Below are positions 38,574-46,092 of a DNA stretch of 46,092 nucleotides, one piece after another. This DNA is from Streptomyces neyagawaensis (GTDB taxonomy: Bacteria > Actinomycetota > Actinomycetes > Streptomycetales > Streptomycetaceae), in contig NZ_JAMGBG010000153.1 in assembly GCF_023516595.1 (NCBI RefSeq), positions 1 through 46,092 on the forward strand, written 5' to 3'. The position numbers and the translations under genes are program-made. Every line of letters begins with the position of its first letter. Positions within the stretch are counted from its first letter, which is position 1. The notes under the pieces are model-generated. The model was not told where the DNA came from and searched no databases. It saw only the letters and a program-made list of their open reading frames with translations.

Positions 38574-39635
38574 TCAGAGGGGTTGCGTCGGCCAGTCCAG
38601 CAGCCGGGCGCCGATCACCGCGGTCTGCAGGGCGTAGCGGTGGACCGGGTCGGACGGGTCGGCGCCGGTGAGCTTGTGGATGCGTTCGAGCCGGTATGTG
38701 AAGGCCCGCACGCTCAGCGACAGCCGCCGGGCCGCCTCTGCGGAGACGCAGCCGGAGTCGAAGTAGGCGGTGAGGGTGTCGAGAAGCGGCTGGGCACCGC
38801 CCCGGGCCCGGCGCAGGGGGCCGAGTGCGTTCTCCACCAGGTCGGCCATGGCCTGCCGGTCACGCGTGAGGACGGGGTAGACGAGGAGGTCGGCGGCGCG
38901 GAGCACCGGGTCGTCGAGTTCGAGGCGTTCAGCGAGGTCGAGGGCGTTCAGGGCCTCCTCGTACGACTGGACGACGCCCGCCGGGCCAGGGTGCGGGCGG
39001 CCGATCGCCACCTTTCCGCCGCCGGTGGCGGCGAACGCCTGCTTGGCGAAGTGCGCGAGGACGTCGTCCTGGTCGCCCGGGGCGACACAGACGAGTCGGC
39101 CGTCCTTGGTGGTGAGGAGGATGCTCCGGTCGCCGAACCGGCCTCTCAGGGCGCGTTCCACCTCCCGGAGTACCGGGTCGCCTTCTTCGTAGGCGGCCGT
39201 TCCGCACGCCACGGCCACGGCGTGCTCATACGCGAGCCGCAGACCGTAGCGTTCCGCCCGCTGGGCGAGTCGGCCCAGGTCGCTGCGGCCGTACAGCAGG
39301 TCGTCGATGAACTCCCGGCGGGCGGCCTCCTCCTGCCGCACGGCGTGCCGCTGGGCCCGTTCGTAGCCCTCGGCGAACGCGTCGAGGGCCTGCGCGGCAA
39401 CGGACAGCACGTCGTCCACGGATGCGCTGCTCCCGGCGGCCCGTGTGGCCGCCATGTGGGCCCCGACCAGGGACCGGAGCCCGATCCCGGCCTCTGCGGC
39501 CTGTTCGCCCAAGGAGCGCCGGGAAGCGAGTTCGTCCCGGGACAGTCGGCGGCCGGTCGCGGAGGCATCGGCCAGGATGCCGGCGTATCCCTCCAGATAT
39601 ACCTCGTGCCTCTCTGACACTTCCCGCGCCGCCAT
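38574..39635 (-). CDS. PucR/CdaR-family transcriptional regulator
   Basis: A 353-residue regulator. The C-terminal PucR-type helix-turn-helix is clear: LLDTLTAYFDSGCVSAEAARRLSLSV with RAFTYRLERIHKLTG, then the terminal ALQTAVIGARLL. The middle holds a degenerate cyclase-like domain (about residues 150-270), and the N-terminal about 120 residues are helical. There is no membrane segment. The ATG at 39635 has GGGGGAC upstream; 160 upstream codons in frame lack family similarity. It sits between two Na+/H+ antiporter genes and may regulate them, which is inferred only from position. Confidence 0.85.
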   Translation of the reverse strand: MAAREVSERHEVYLEGYAGILADASATGRRLSRDELASRRSLGEQAAEAGIGLRSLVGAHMAATRAAGSSASVDDVLSVAAQALDAFAEGYERAQRHAVRQEEAARREFIDDLLYGRSDLGRLAQRAERYGLRLAYEHAVAVACGTAAYEEGDPVLREVERALRGRFGDRSILLTTKDGRLVCVAPGDQDDVLAHFAKQAFAATGGGKVAIGRPHPGPAGVVQSYEEALNALDLAERLELDDPVLRAADLLVYPVLTRDRQAMADLVENALGPLRRARGGAQPLLDTLTAYFDSGCVSAEAARRLSLSVRAFTYRLERIHKLTGADPSDPVHRYALQTAVIGARLLDWPTQPL

Positions 39636-39791
39636 GCAGGTCCCCCCGATTCCAGTGCGCCGTTTTCGTCTTCTTGACGCACGACCGCAGGAGCGTACTC
39701 CGTGCACGCCGAGAACGCTGCCCATTCCCGGCAACGAGCGGCAGGAACGGTGAACTGAACAGGCGCCCGGCCGGTACGACGTCCAGGCTGT

Positions 39792-39822
39792 CCGCAGGTG
39801 TGCCGGGAAGTCTGGTCGGCGG
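39792..39822 (+). ncRNA. RNA motif copy 2 (core only)
   Basis: The same 24-nt motif occurs at 39798-39821, flanked by CCGC (39792-39795) and GCGG (39819-39822) that can pair around it. The upstream GTAAAGAACG block and a clear following hairpin are missing. It lies upstream of a short relic that resembles a STAS domain, on the plus strand. It looks like a leader that lost its gene. Confidence 0.45.
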
Positions 39823-39965
39823 TCATGTCGGCCTGCCCCGGAGTCTGTGATGCACCTCTTCCGTTTCCGCCGTCGACAGGCAGGTTCCCCGTCGACTCCG
39901 AAGCACGTAGCGGTGCGGCTGCGCGGTGGCCTCGGCTTCCGAAGCGTCGCCCGGACAGGGCGCGC

Positions 39966-40139
39966 CACCTCCACAGCCTCATCAGGCAGGGCCCGGAGGT
40001 CCTGGAGGTGGACCTGACGAGGGTTGACCATCTCAGCCCCGAAGGAAGCGCGGCTCTGTCCAGGGCAGTACCGATGCCGGAACCCGGCAACGAAGGAAGG
40101 TCCGTAGTTGCGCATCAAGGGCCTGTCAACGCCGCGTAA
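39966..40139 (+). pseudogene. STAS-like domain fragment
   Basis: About 55 codons read HLHSLIRQGPEVLEVDLTRV followed by DHLSPEGSAALSRA, similar to the strand-helix core of STAS (anti-sigma-factor antagonist) domains. The N-terminal strand and the phosphorylatable serine region are absent and no ribosome-binding site or start is apparent. The rest of 39636-40135 shows no gene other than motif copy 2. Confidence 0.35.
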
Positions 40140-40201
40140 AGAACGTGTAGGGTTCGCCGCGGTGTGCCGGGAAGTCTGGTCGGCGGTCGAGAGAGCTCTC
40201 T
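40136..40201 (+). ncRNA. Putative cis-regulatory RNA leader of the CPA1 antiporter gene (motif copy 3)
   Basis: GTAAAGAACG (40136-40145), 16 nt, the identical 24-nt motif (40162-40185), then a short self-complementary AGAGAGCTCTCT (40190-40201), ending 21 bp before the antiporter start. The arms CCGC (40157-40160) and GCGG (40183-40186) can pair and GCC/GGT (40166-40168, 40178-40180) can pair inside. The order of elements is the same as before nhaA while the hairpin sequences differ, which is what a conserved RNA structure would show. Confidence 0.5.
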
Positions 40202-40222
40202 TCGCTGATCGGGGTCCTGTTC

Positions 40223-41443
40223 ATGGTGCTCGTCGTCGTCTTCGGGGTGGCGCTGCTGATAGCGGTGCTGCTCTCAGGGCTCGCCGCCCGTACGGTGCTG
40301 TCGACATCGCTGCTCTTTCTCGTGGGCGGCGCGCTCGTCAGCGACGGCTTCCTGGGCTGGATCCACATCACACCAGACAGTGAGATCGTGTCGGTGACGG
40401 CGGACTTGGCGCTGTTCGCCGTGCTGTTCACGGACGGCATGCACGTCTCCTTCCCCAAGCTTCGCGCGAACTGGCGCAACCCGGCCCGGGCACTGGGACT
40501 CGGCATGCCACTGGCGTTCGTCGGCATGGCGCTGATCACGCACTACCTGGCAGGGCTGGACTGGACGACGTCCTTCCTGGTCGGGGCCGTGCTCGCGCCG
40601 ACCGACCCGGTCTTCGCCTCCGCGATCGTCGGCCGCAAGGAAGTCCCGTCGAAACTGCGGCAGTTGCTCAACGTGGAAAGCGGCATCAACGACGGGCTCG
40701 CCCTCCCGGTCGTGCTCATCCTGATCACCGCGGCCGGCCCGACCTCCGGGCAGGCCGAGGCGTCTCTCGGGATGATCGCCCTGGAGCTGGTCCTGGGGCT
40801 GGTCTTCGGCATCGTCCTGCCCTACGTCGTCATCGAACTCGTACGGTTCCGGCTGCTGGGCGCCGAGCCGAAGCTCCAGCCGCTGCTGCCGCTGGCGATC
40901 GGCGTGATCCTGTACGCGGTCTGCCATCTCACACACGCCAACCCCTACCTCGCCGCGTTCTCAGCGGGGGCCGTGCTCACCGCACGCTCGCTGGAGGCGA
41001 AGGAGGCGTTCGAACCACTGGGCGAGGCGCTGGCGGAACTGGCGAAGTTCGCGGCACTGCTGGTCTTCGGCGCGCTGCTGACACCGCAGCTGTTCGGTGA
41101 CCTGTCCCTCGGCGGATACGCGGCGGTCGTCCTGGCCATCGTGCTGATCCGTCCGGCGTCGCTGCTGCTGTCGTTGCTCGGCACGCGGTTCACCCGGCAG
41201 GAGAAGCTGGTCGCGGCCTGGTTCGGCCCGAAGGGCTTCGCCTCCGTGGTGTACGGACTGCTCGTGCTCCAGGCCGGGATCCCGCAGGGCGAGGAGGCGT
41301 TCACCCTCATCGCCGTGTGCATCGCCCTCTCGATCATCGCGCACAGCTCCACCGACGTGCCCATCGCCAGACTCTTCCAGGTGGACGACCTCGCGGGCGT
41401 CCCGTCCGGCGCCGACAAGGGAGCCGCCCGTGTTGGCGCGTGA
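40223..41443 (+). CDS. CPA1-family Na+/H+ antiporter
   Basis: A 406-residue cation:proton antiporter (NhaP-like CPA1). Diagnostic segments are GAVLAPTDPVFASAI, with the unwound-helix aspartate, and LLNVESGINDGLALPVV, with the Asn-Asp pair of electroneutral antiporters; AAWFGPKGFASVVYGLL lies in the second half. About twelve helices and no long C-terminal cytoplasmic domain. The ATG at 40223 has only a weak GGGG upstream. Preceded by the RNA motif shared with nhaA and overlapping the CBS-domain gene at its 3' end. Confidence 0.92.
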   Translation: MVLVVVFGVALLIAVLLSGLAARTVLSTSLLFLVGGALVSDGFLGWIHITPDSEIVSVTADLALFAVLFTDGMHVSFPKLRANWRNPARALGLGMPLAFVGMALITHYLAGLDWTTSFLVGAVLAPTDPVFASAIVGRKEVPSKLRQLLNVESGINDGLALPVVLILITAAGPTSGQAEASLGMIALELVLGLVFGIVLPYVVIELVRFRLLGAEPKLQPLLPLAIGVILYAVCHLTHANPYLAAFSAGAVLTARSLEAKEAFEPLGEALAELAKFAALLVFGALLTPQLFGDLSLGGYAAVVLAIVLIRPASLLLSLLGTRFTRQEKLVAAWFGPKGFASVVYGLLVLQAGIPQGEEAFTLIAVCIALSIIAHSSTDVPIARLFQVDDLAGVPSGADKGAARVGA

Positions 41444-41852
41444 CCTCGCCGAGCCCTACCCGTACGTCACCACCGACGAGGACGCCGCCCACGCGGTCCG
41501 GCTACTGGCCCGGCACCGTTTACCGGCGCTGCTGGTCGTTGACGCGGACGCCATGCCGTATGCCCTCGTGCCTTGCGGCCACCTCCTCGGGCGACTCGTG
41601 TCCGACGGACGGGAGCACGGCGTGGTGCCGACGAGGGTCGACGGCCTCACCGTCGCGGACTGGCTTCCTCCCGCCGCCTCCGGCCCTCCGACGGTGGAGG
41701 AGAGCGCAAGTCTCACCCAGATCGCGGACGTGATGACACGGACGCACAGCCCGTTGGTCGCCGTCGTCGAACGCGACGGCCACCAGCTGTGGTTGGCGGG
41801 CGTGGTGACAGCCGCCCGGCTGATGGAACGACTCGTCGGAGGCGAAGCATGA
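41430..41852 (+). CDS. CBS-domain protein
   Basis: A 140-residue protein with two CBS motifs: ARDLAEPYPYVTTDEDAAHA then VRLLARHRLPALLVVDAD, and SLTQIADVMTRTHSPLVAVVE. CBS pairs bind adenine nucleotides and often gate transporters. The GTG at 41430 lies inside the last codons of the antiporter gene and has AAGGGAG upstream, so the two are coupled. It is a candidate regulatory partner of the antiporter. Confidence 0.82.
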   Translation: MLARDLAEPYPYVTTDEDAAHAVRLLARHRLPALLVVDADAMPYALVPCGHLLGRLVSDGREHGVVPTRVDGLTVADWLPPAASGPPTVEESASLTQIADVMTRTHSPLVAVVERDGHQLWLAGVVTAARLMERLVGGEA

Positions 41853-42004
41853 GCGGCCGGGAGAAGCAGATGCGCGTCGTCGTCGGCAGGGCCGAGTGCA
41901 GCCAGGCCCTCATCTCCGCCGTGCCGGAAGCCCCGGGCCGTGAGGCACGGGTGTCCGGCGGACGTCACCGTCCTCGTCCCGGCGGGCAGGGAGGTGTCGT
42001 ATGA
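41849..42004 (+). CDS. 51-residue ORF coupled at both ends
   Basis: The ATG overlaps the CBS stop (ATGA, 41849-41852) and its TGA overlaps the next ATG (42001-42004). The product starts MSGREKQMRVVVGRAECSQA and ends in a Gly/Arg-rich tail. Its last third has an alternative frame reading ADVTVLVPAGREVSYDGVP, which looks more protein-like, so a frameshifted remnant of a larger gene is possible. No family recognised. Confidence 0.4.
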   Translation: MSGREKQMRVVVGRAECSQALISAVPEAPGREARVSGGRHRPRPGGQGGVV

Positions 42005-43929
42005 CGGTGTTCCCACAGCCCGCGAGGCGGGTTCCTCGATCGGGCCACATGATCGTGTGCGGTGACGACACGCTCGCCGAGCGGCTGTCCGCCGAGCTCG
42101 CCACCGTGTACCAGGAGCAGGTCACCCTCGTCGCACCGCCGACGCCCTCGACCGGCACCGTCCCGCGCGTCCGTGCCTCGGCCCTGTTCAGCAGGATGCA
42201 GTCCGTGATCGGGCGTACGGACACCGGCCCCGACGTGCCACGCGTCCTCCGAGCCGCCGAGCTGGACGAAACCGTGCTCGCCGAGGCCGGGGCGCACGGG
42301 GCCGCCGCACTGGCTCTGGTCCATGAGGACGACGAGACCAACATCCGTGGCGCACTCGCCGCACGCCGACTCAACCCCCGGCTGCGCCTGGTCATCCGGC
42401 TCTACAACCGCAAGCTCGGCCAGCATCTGGAAGAACTCCTCGACCAGGCCGCCGCCCTGGCCGTTCCCGGCCTGGACCCGGCCGCACTGGACACCTCCAC
42501 CACCGTCCTGTCGGACGCGGACACCGCCGCGCCCGCGCTCGCGGCGACCGCCGTCGCGGGCACGAGCAAGGTCGTCCAGGCCGACGGGCTCCTGCTGCGC
42601 GCAGTGGAACGCACACCACCGGCCGAGGGCACGGTGGCCGACCCCGGCCTGTGCACGCTCGCCCTGCTGTCGTCCACCACCAACGACCCGGCCGGCTCAG
42701 AGGGCTCGGACGACAGCGGCCGAGAGGGACCCACTCTGCTGCCCGACGAGGCGACGGTGGCCGCCGCCACCGGACGCGGCACGGTCGTCCTGGAGACCAT
42801 TGCCCACACCGGCACCGCTCCCCCACCAGGGCGCCTGGCCGGACGAGGGCTGCCGCTCGCCACTCTGTTCCCGGCTCGGCTGCGCTGGTCTCTGGCAGGG
42901 CTGGTGACCTGTGTGCTGGCTCTTGCCGTCGTCACCGCGCTGAGCACCGGCGGTCACCCGCTGCACGCCGCCTACCTCACTTTGCTCGACCTGTTCGCCA
43001 TCAACGACCCCGCCCTCGACGAATCCACGAGCCGTCAGGTACTCCAACTCCTCGCCGGCCTGGCCGGACTGCTGTTCCTGCCCGTGCTGCTCGCCGCCGC
43101 CTTGGAGGCGTTCGGCACCTTCCGCTCCGCCTCCGCACTTCGCCGACCGCCTCGTTCCCTGTCCGGCCACGTCGTCCTGCTGGGCCTCGGCAAGATCGGC
43201 ACCCGGGTCCTGGCCCGGCTGCACGAACTCGGCATCCCCGTGGTGTGCGTCGAGGAGGATCCCGAAGCACGCGGCATTGCCGTTGCCCGCCGCCTGCGCG
43301 TGCCCACCGTCCTGGGTGACGTCACCCAGGAAGGAGTGCTGGAAGCCGCACGGATCGATCGCGCGCACGCTCTGCTCGCCCTCACCAGCAACGACACCAC
43401 CAACCTCGAAGCCGCCCTGTACGCCCGCTCCGTCGCCGGCCGACTGCGGGTGGGGCTACGCCTGTATGACGACGACTTCGCCACCGCCGTCCACCGCACG
43501 ATGCGGGCCGCCCACCCCCAGGCCCTCACCCGCAGCCGCAGCGTCTCCACCCTCGCCGCGCCCGCCTTCGCCGGTGCGATGATGGGCCGCCAGATCCTCG
43601 GCGCCATCCCCGTCGAACGCCGTGTCCTGCTCTTCGCCGCACTGAACGTCGCCGGGCACTCACAGTTGGAAGGGCTCACGGTCGCCGAGTCCTTCCGCCC
43701 CGGCGCCTGGCGCGTCCTCGCCCTCGACACGGCCGCCCCCGACGACCGCATCCCGGACCTCGCAGCCGCCCCGGCCCACAGCGAGCGGCCGACCGGTCTT
43801 GTGTGGGCGCCGCACCCCGGGTACGTGCTGCGCCCACAGGACCGGGTGGTTCTGGCCACCACCCGCCAGGGCCTGGCCGAACTCCTGGGACGGCAACCAC
43901 GGCCTCGCACTCGGCTCTCCAGTCCCTGA
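42001..43929 (+). CDS. Double RCK (TrkA-N) membrane protein, ion-channel-like
   Basis: A 642-residue protein with an unusual order: N-terminal RCK-like Rossmann region (residues about 14-180, GHMIVCGDDTLAERLSAELA), a linker, two membrane helices (about 295-315 and 347-368), then a second TrkA-N domain beginning GHVVLLGLGKIGTRVLARLH, with the nucleotide motif GLGKIG at 395-400. The 30 residues between the helices (HPLHAAYLTLLDLFAINDPA...) carry no TVGYG-type potassium filter. It resembles actinobacterial NAD-binding ion-transport proteins. It may be a channel of other selectivity or a membrane-anchored sensor. Coupled to the preceding short gene and to the antiporter unit. Confidence 0.83.
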   Translation: MTVFPQPARRVPRSGHMIVCGDDTLAERLSAELATVYQEQVTLVAPPTPSTGTVPRVRASALFSRMQSVIGRTDTGPDVPRVLRAAELDETVLAEAGAHGAAALALVHEDDETNIRGALAARRLNPRLRLVIRLYNRKLGQHLEELLDQAAALAVPGLDPAALDTSTTVLSDADTAAPALAATAVAGTSKVVQADGLLLRAVERTPPAEGTVADPGLCTLALLSSTTNDPAGSEGSDDSGREGPTLLPDEATVAAATGRGTVVLETIAHTGTAPPPGRLAGRGLPLATLFPARLRWSLAGLVTCVLALAVVTALSTGGHPLHAAYLTLLDLFAINDPALDESTSRQVLQLLAGLAGLLFLPVLLAAALEAFGTFRSASALRRPPRSLSGHVVLLGLGKIGTRVLARLHELGIPVVCVEEDPEARGIAVARRLRVPTVLGDVTQEGVLEAARIDRAHALLALTSNDTTNLEAALYARSVAGRLRVGLRLYDDDFATAVHRTMRAAHPQALTRSRSVSTLAAPAFAGAMMGRQILGAIPVERRVLLFAALNVAGHSQLEGLTVAESFRPGAWRVLALDTAAPDDRIPDLAAAPAHSERPTGLVWAPHPGYVLRPQDRVVLATTRQGLAELLGRQPRPRTRLSSP

Positions 43930-44059
43930 GGCACCACCACGTGGGTCACCGCGGAGAATCGGCTCCCGCATTCGTCGTCCGGGTTGGTGGCAGGCACGTG
44001 CCCGTGGAACCACGCCATCGGCTTCCAGATGGGCAGAGCCAACGGGAGGGGCGCCCTCG

Positions 44060-44470
44060 ATGACCGGATTCTTGGACGACGGCTGCCTCGACGGTCGATC
44101 GTTACGGCTGAACCGCGTCACCGTCGCTCCGAGCAGTCCGGCCGAGCTGGTCCTGACCGGGCCGTGCGGGAGCGTCATCGGCCGACTTCGGTTCCGCGTC
44201 TGCCGGACGTGCCGCGCGGGGCGGATCATGAGCCTCTGGATCTGCGACACATGGCAGCGCCAGGGGTTGGGGCGAGAGCTCGTGTACTTCCTGTTGGCCC
44301 AACATCGCGGCTACCGGTGGAATACCACCCCGCAGAGCCGCCTCGGACGGGCGTTCTTCGCTGCGGTGGCCCAGGAATCCGCTGTGAGCCTTCGCCGCGG
44401 CAGCCCGTTGTGCCCCCATCTGATGGGTTGGTGCCGCTGGACCTGGCGCCGCCTGCTGCACAGCCGCTGA
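44060..44470 (+). CDS. GNAT-like N-acetyltransferase domain protein
   Basis: A 136-residue protein. The central segment SLWICDTWQRQGLGRELVYFLLAQ is the acetyl-CoA-binding motif A of the GNAT fold (pattern Q/R-x-x-G-x-G/A). The first strands are short and the C-terminus is basic and tryptophan-rich (GWCRWTWRRLL). The ATG at 44060 has GGGAGGGG upstream. The 130 bases before it hold no gene. Substrate unknown. Confidence 0.65.
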   Translation: MTGFLDDGCLDGRSLRLNRVTVAPSSPAELVLTGPCGSVIGRLRFRVCRTCRAGRIMSLWICDTWQRQGLGRELVYFLLAQHRGYRWNTTPQSRLGRAFFAAVAQESAVSLRRGSPLCPHLMGWCRWTWRRLLHSR

Positions 44471-44578
44471 CGGGTCCGCTCGGCCGACACACGGTGGGGC
44501 CGGAAAGCCGGCTGCTCGGACCAGTCAGCCGGTGACAGCAAACGAGACAGCGGAGTCCTGGCGCTTCCCGGTCGGTCG

Positions 44579-44926
44579 TCACGGCTGCCCGCTTGCGTCC
44601 TCGGCTCGGGCGGCTGTTCGCAGGGCCCGCCGATAGAACCACTCTCCCAGTTGCGATCCGGCGACGAGCCCTGCCGCGAAAACGAGGAGTCCGCCCTGCG
44701 TCACGGAAGCGAGGAATCTGGCATCCACCGAGTCCAGGTCGCTCCACCGCAGCAACGGGCCCGAGAGACCGCCCAGCCAGATCACCGTCAGCGCGACGCC
44801 CCGGACGCGGATACTCCATGGGCTCGTGCGGCTGCGGACTCGCTTCGGCGCCCAGCCCCGCAGCGAGGCCACGGCCAGAGGCAGGACGAATGCCGACCAG
44901 CCGATCAGCCAGAGCCACAGAAACAT
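44579..44926 (-). CDS. Small three-helix membrane protein
   Basis: A 115-residue protein with hydrophobic segments at about 2-22 (FLWLWLIGWSAFVLPLAVAS), 43-60 and 73-92, separated by basic loops (APKRVRSR, YRRALRTAARAE). No family recognised. It is separated from the flotillin gene by that gene's terminator and so has its own promoter in the gap at 44927-45020. Confidence 0.6.
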   Translation of the reverse strand: MFLWLWLIGWSAFVLPLAVASLRGWAPKRVRSRTSPWSIRVRGVALTVIWLGGLSGPLLRWSDLDSVDARFLASVTQGGLLVFAAGLVAGSQLGEWFYRRALRTAARAEDASGQP

Positions 44927-45020
44927 CGGTCGGACCTCCGTACGAAAAGCCGCCTCAGCGGCGAAGAAACCCGCACCCTGCTCGTGCGGTGCCGCACGAC
45001 CGCGGCGTCGACTCGCAGAA

Positions 45021-45053
45021 GCCCGGGCGGTCGGTTGCCGGACCCGCCCGGGC
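45021..45053 (-). terminator. Terminator of the flotillin gene
   Basis: A perfect 10-bp stem GCCCGGGCGG / CCGCCCGGGC with a 13-base loop, 21 bp after the flotillin stop on the minus strand. Confidence 0.7.
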
Positions 45054-45074
45054 CTTTCCTCTTCCTTGTCTGCG

Positions 45075-46092
45075 TCAGCCGGTGATCTCGACCTTCCCGT
45101 TGGCCTCGGCGGACGCCGTCGGCGCGGGCCGCGCTGCGCCGACCCGCCCGGTGATGCCCTTCAGGAGTTCGGCAAGGTCAACCCCGGTGGTCGATCCGAG
45201 GAGCTCAAGGCCCTGAGCCACGTTGTCGGCGACCGTACGGGACAGCTGCGAGGCACCGTCCGTGGAGATCACCGTCATCTTGTCGATCGCGCCGAGCGGC
45301 TCGGACGCCTTGGCGACGACCTGCGGCAACACCTCCACCAGCATCTGCAGCACGGCGGCGTCGCCGTACTGAGCGAAGGCGTCGGCCTTCTTCTGCATCG
45401 CCTCGGCCTCCGCGGCGCCCTTGGCACCGATGGCGGCGGCCTCCGCCTCACCCTCGATACGCACTGCCGCGGCGAGCGCGGCGCGCTGTGCCTTCTCACC
45501 CTCACCGGTCAGCCTGGCCCGCTCGGCGGTCGCCTCGGCCTCCTTGACGAGCGCGATCCGGCGAGCCTCCGCCTCCTGCTCGGCCTGATACCGGGCCGCG
45601 TCCGCAGGCTTGCGGACCTTGGTGTCCAGCTCTCGGTCGGTCAGCGCGGCCTGTCGTTCGGCGACCTTCTCCTGCTCGCTCAGCACCTCCTGCATCCGTG
45701 CGGCCTCGGCCAGCGGACCGGCCGCGGCCGCACGGGCTGCGGCCTCGTCCGTCTCGGCCTTGATCTCGGCCTGCTTCAGAGCAAAAGTTCGTTGCGCGAT
45801 CGCGATCTCCTCCTCGGCCTTCAGCCGTGCCTGCTCGGCGGCCCGCCGGGCCACAGCCTCGGCGATGTCGGCCTCCTGCTTGGCGCGGGCGGCCTCCGGC
45901 CGGCCGAGGTCCTCCAGGTAGGAACCCTCGGTGGTGATGTCCTGGATCTGGAAGGCGTCCAGCACCAGACCCTGCCCGGACAGACTGGCCTCCGCCTCCT
46001 CCGCCACCTGGCCCGCGAAGGCGGCCCGGTCACGGATGACGTCCTCCACGGACATCCGCCCGACGATCGCCCGCAGCGCACCCGACAGCACT
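45075..46092 (-). CDS. Flotillin-like SPFH-domain protein, C-terminal part
   Basis: About 338 residues; the N-terminal membrane anchor and most of the SPFH domain lie beyond the right edge. The end of the SPFH domain is visible (RDRAAFAGQVAEEAEASLSG, VLDAFQIQDITTEGSYLEDLG), followed by the long Ala/Glu coiled coil typical of flotillin (AKQEADIAEAVARRAAEQAR and further EA repeats), and a C-terminal oligomerisation region (YGDAAVLQMLVEVLPQVVAKASEPLGAIDKMTVIS). Flotillins scaffold membrane microdomains and organise signalling and transport proteins. A terminator follows. Confidence 0.92.
   Translation of the reverse strand, partial: VLSGALRAIVGRMSVEDVIRDRAAFAGQVAEEAEASLSGQGLVLDAFQIQDITTEGSYLEDLGRPEAARAKQEADIAEAVARRAAEQARLKAEEEIAIAQRTFALKQAEIKAETDEAAARAAAAGPLAEAARMQEVLSEQEKVAERQAALTDRELDTKVRKPADAARYQAEQEAEARRIALVKEAEATAERARLTGEGEKAQRAALAAAVRIEGEAEAAAIGAKGAAEAEAMQKKADAFAQYGDAAVLQMLVEVLPQVVAKASEPLGAIDKMTVISTDGASQLSRTVADNVAQGLELLGSTTGVDLAELLKGITGRVGAARPAPTASAEANGKVEITG

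Overview
The window reads as chromosomal DNA of a Streptomyces or a close relative. GC content is very high, third codon positions are GC-rich, GTG starts are common, and adjacent genes are often coupled through ATGA or GTGA overlaps. Several protein families are typical of Streptomyces: a DUF6879 relic, a paired zinc-ribbon and HTH module, UrtABCDE, paired actinobacterial iron boxes, and IS701/ISAs1 relics.

Left part (1-16.4 kb). The window opens inside an acyl-CoA carboxylase carboxyltransferase gene. Next come an FMN reductase behind a MerR-like promoter, and a coupled cassette of a 66-residue peptide, an MFS exporter and an alpha/beta hydrolase. Two OmpR-type response regulators without kinases follow on the minus strand, one of them atypical. 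After an accessory stretch there is an iron-siderophore ABC importer (two permeases, ATPase, lipoprotein) with iron-box-like sequences before its first and last genes. A divergent quinone oxidoreductase/LysR pair shares a palindromic operator. A frameshifted DUF6879 relic, an APH-type phosphotransferase, an unusual tRNA-Trp and a vestige of a type I-E CRISPR-Cas locus (cas6e tail plus two decayed repeats exactly 61 bp apart) complete this part.

Middle part (16.4-29.7 kb). The minus-strand urtABCDE operon for urea or short-chain amide uptake has a candidate GlnR site upstream. It is followed by a MarR regulator and a signal-less UrtA/AmiC-like receptor that overlaps it convergently. Then comes a transposon graveyard (ISAs1 and IS701 fragments, a broken peptide-ABC ATPase) around a DUF1963-like protein, a small secreted protein and a solitary MazF/PemK-type toxin.

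Right part (28.4-46.1 kb). This is an ion and osmotic homeostasis island: MscL, a CsbD-like stress protein, KdpFABC with an extra 27-residue membrane peptide, a TrkA/TrkH potassium system, NhaA, a PucR/CdaR-type regulator, a CPA1 Na+/H+ antiporter, a CBS-domain protein, a double-RCK membrane protein without a visible K+ filter, a GNAT-like protein, small membrane proteins and a flotillin cut by the window edge. The most interesting signal lies here. A nearly invariant 24-nt motif in a foldable context occurs just upstream of both nhaA and the CPA1 gene, with a third partial copy in between. It looks like a cis-acting RNA leader shared by the two sodium/proton antiporters.
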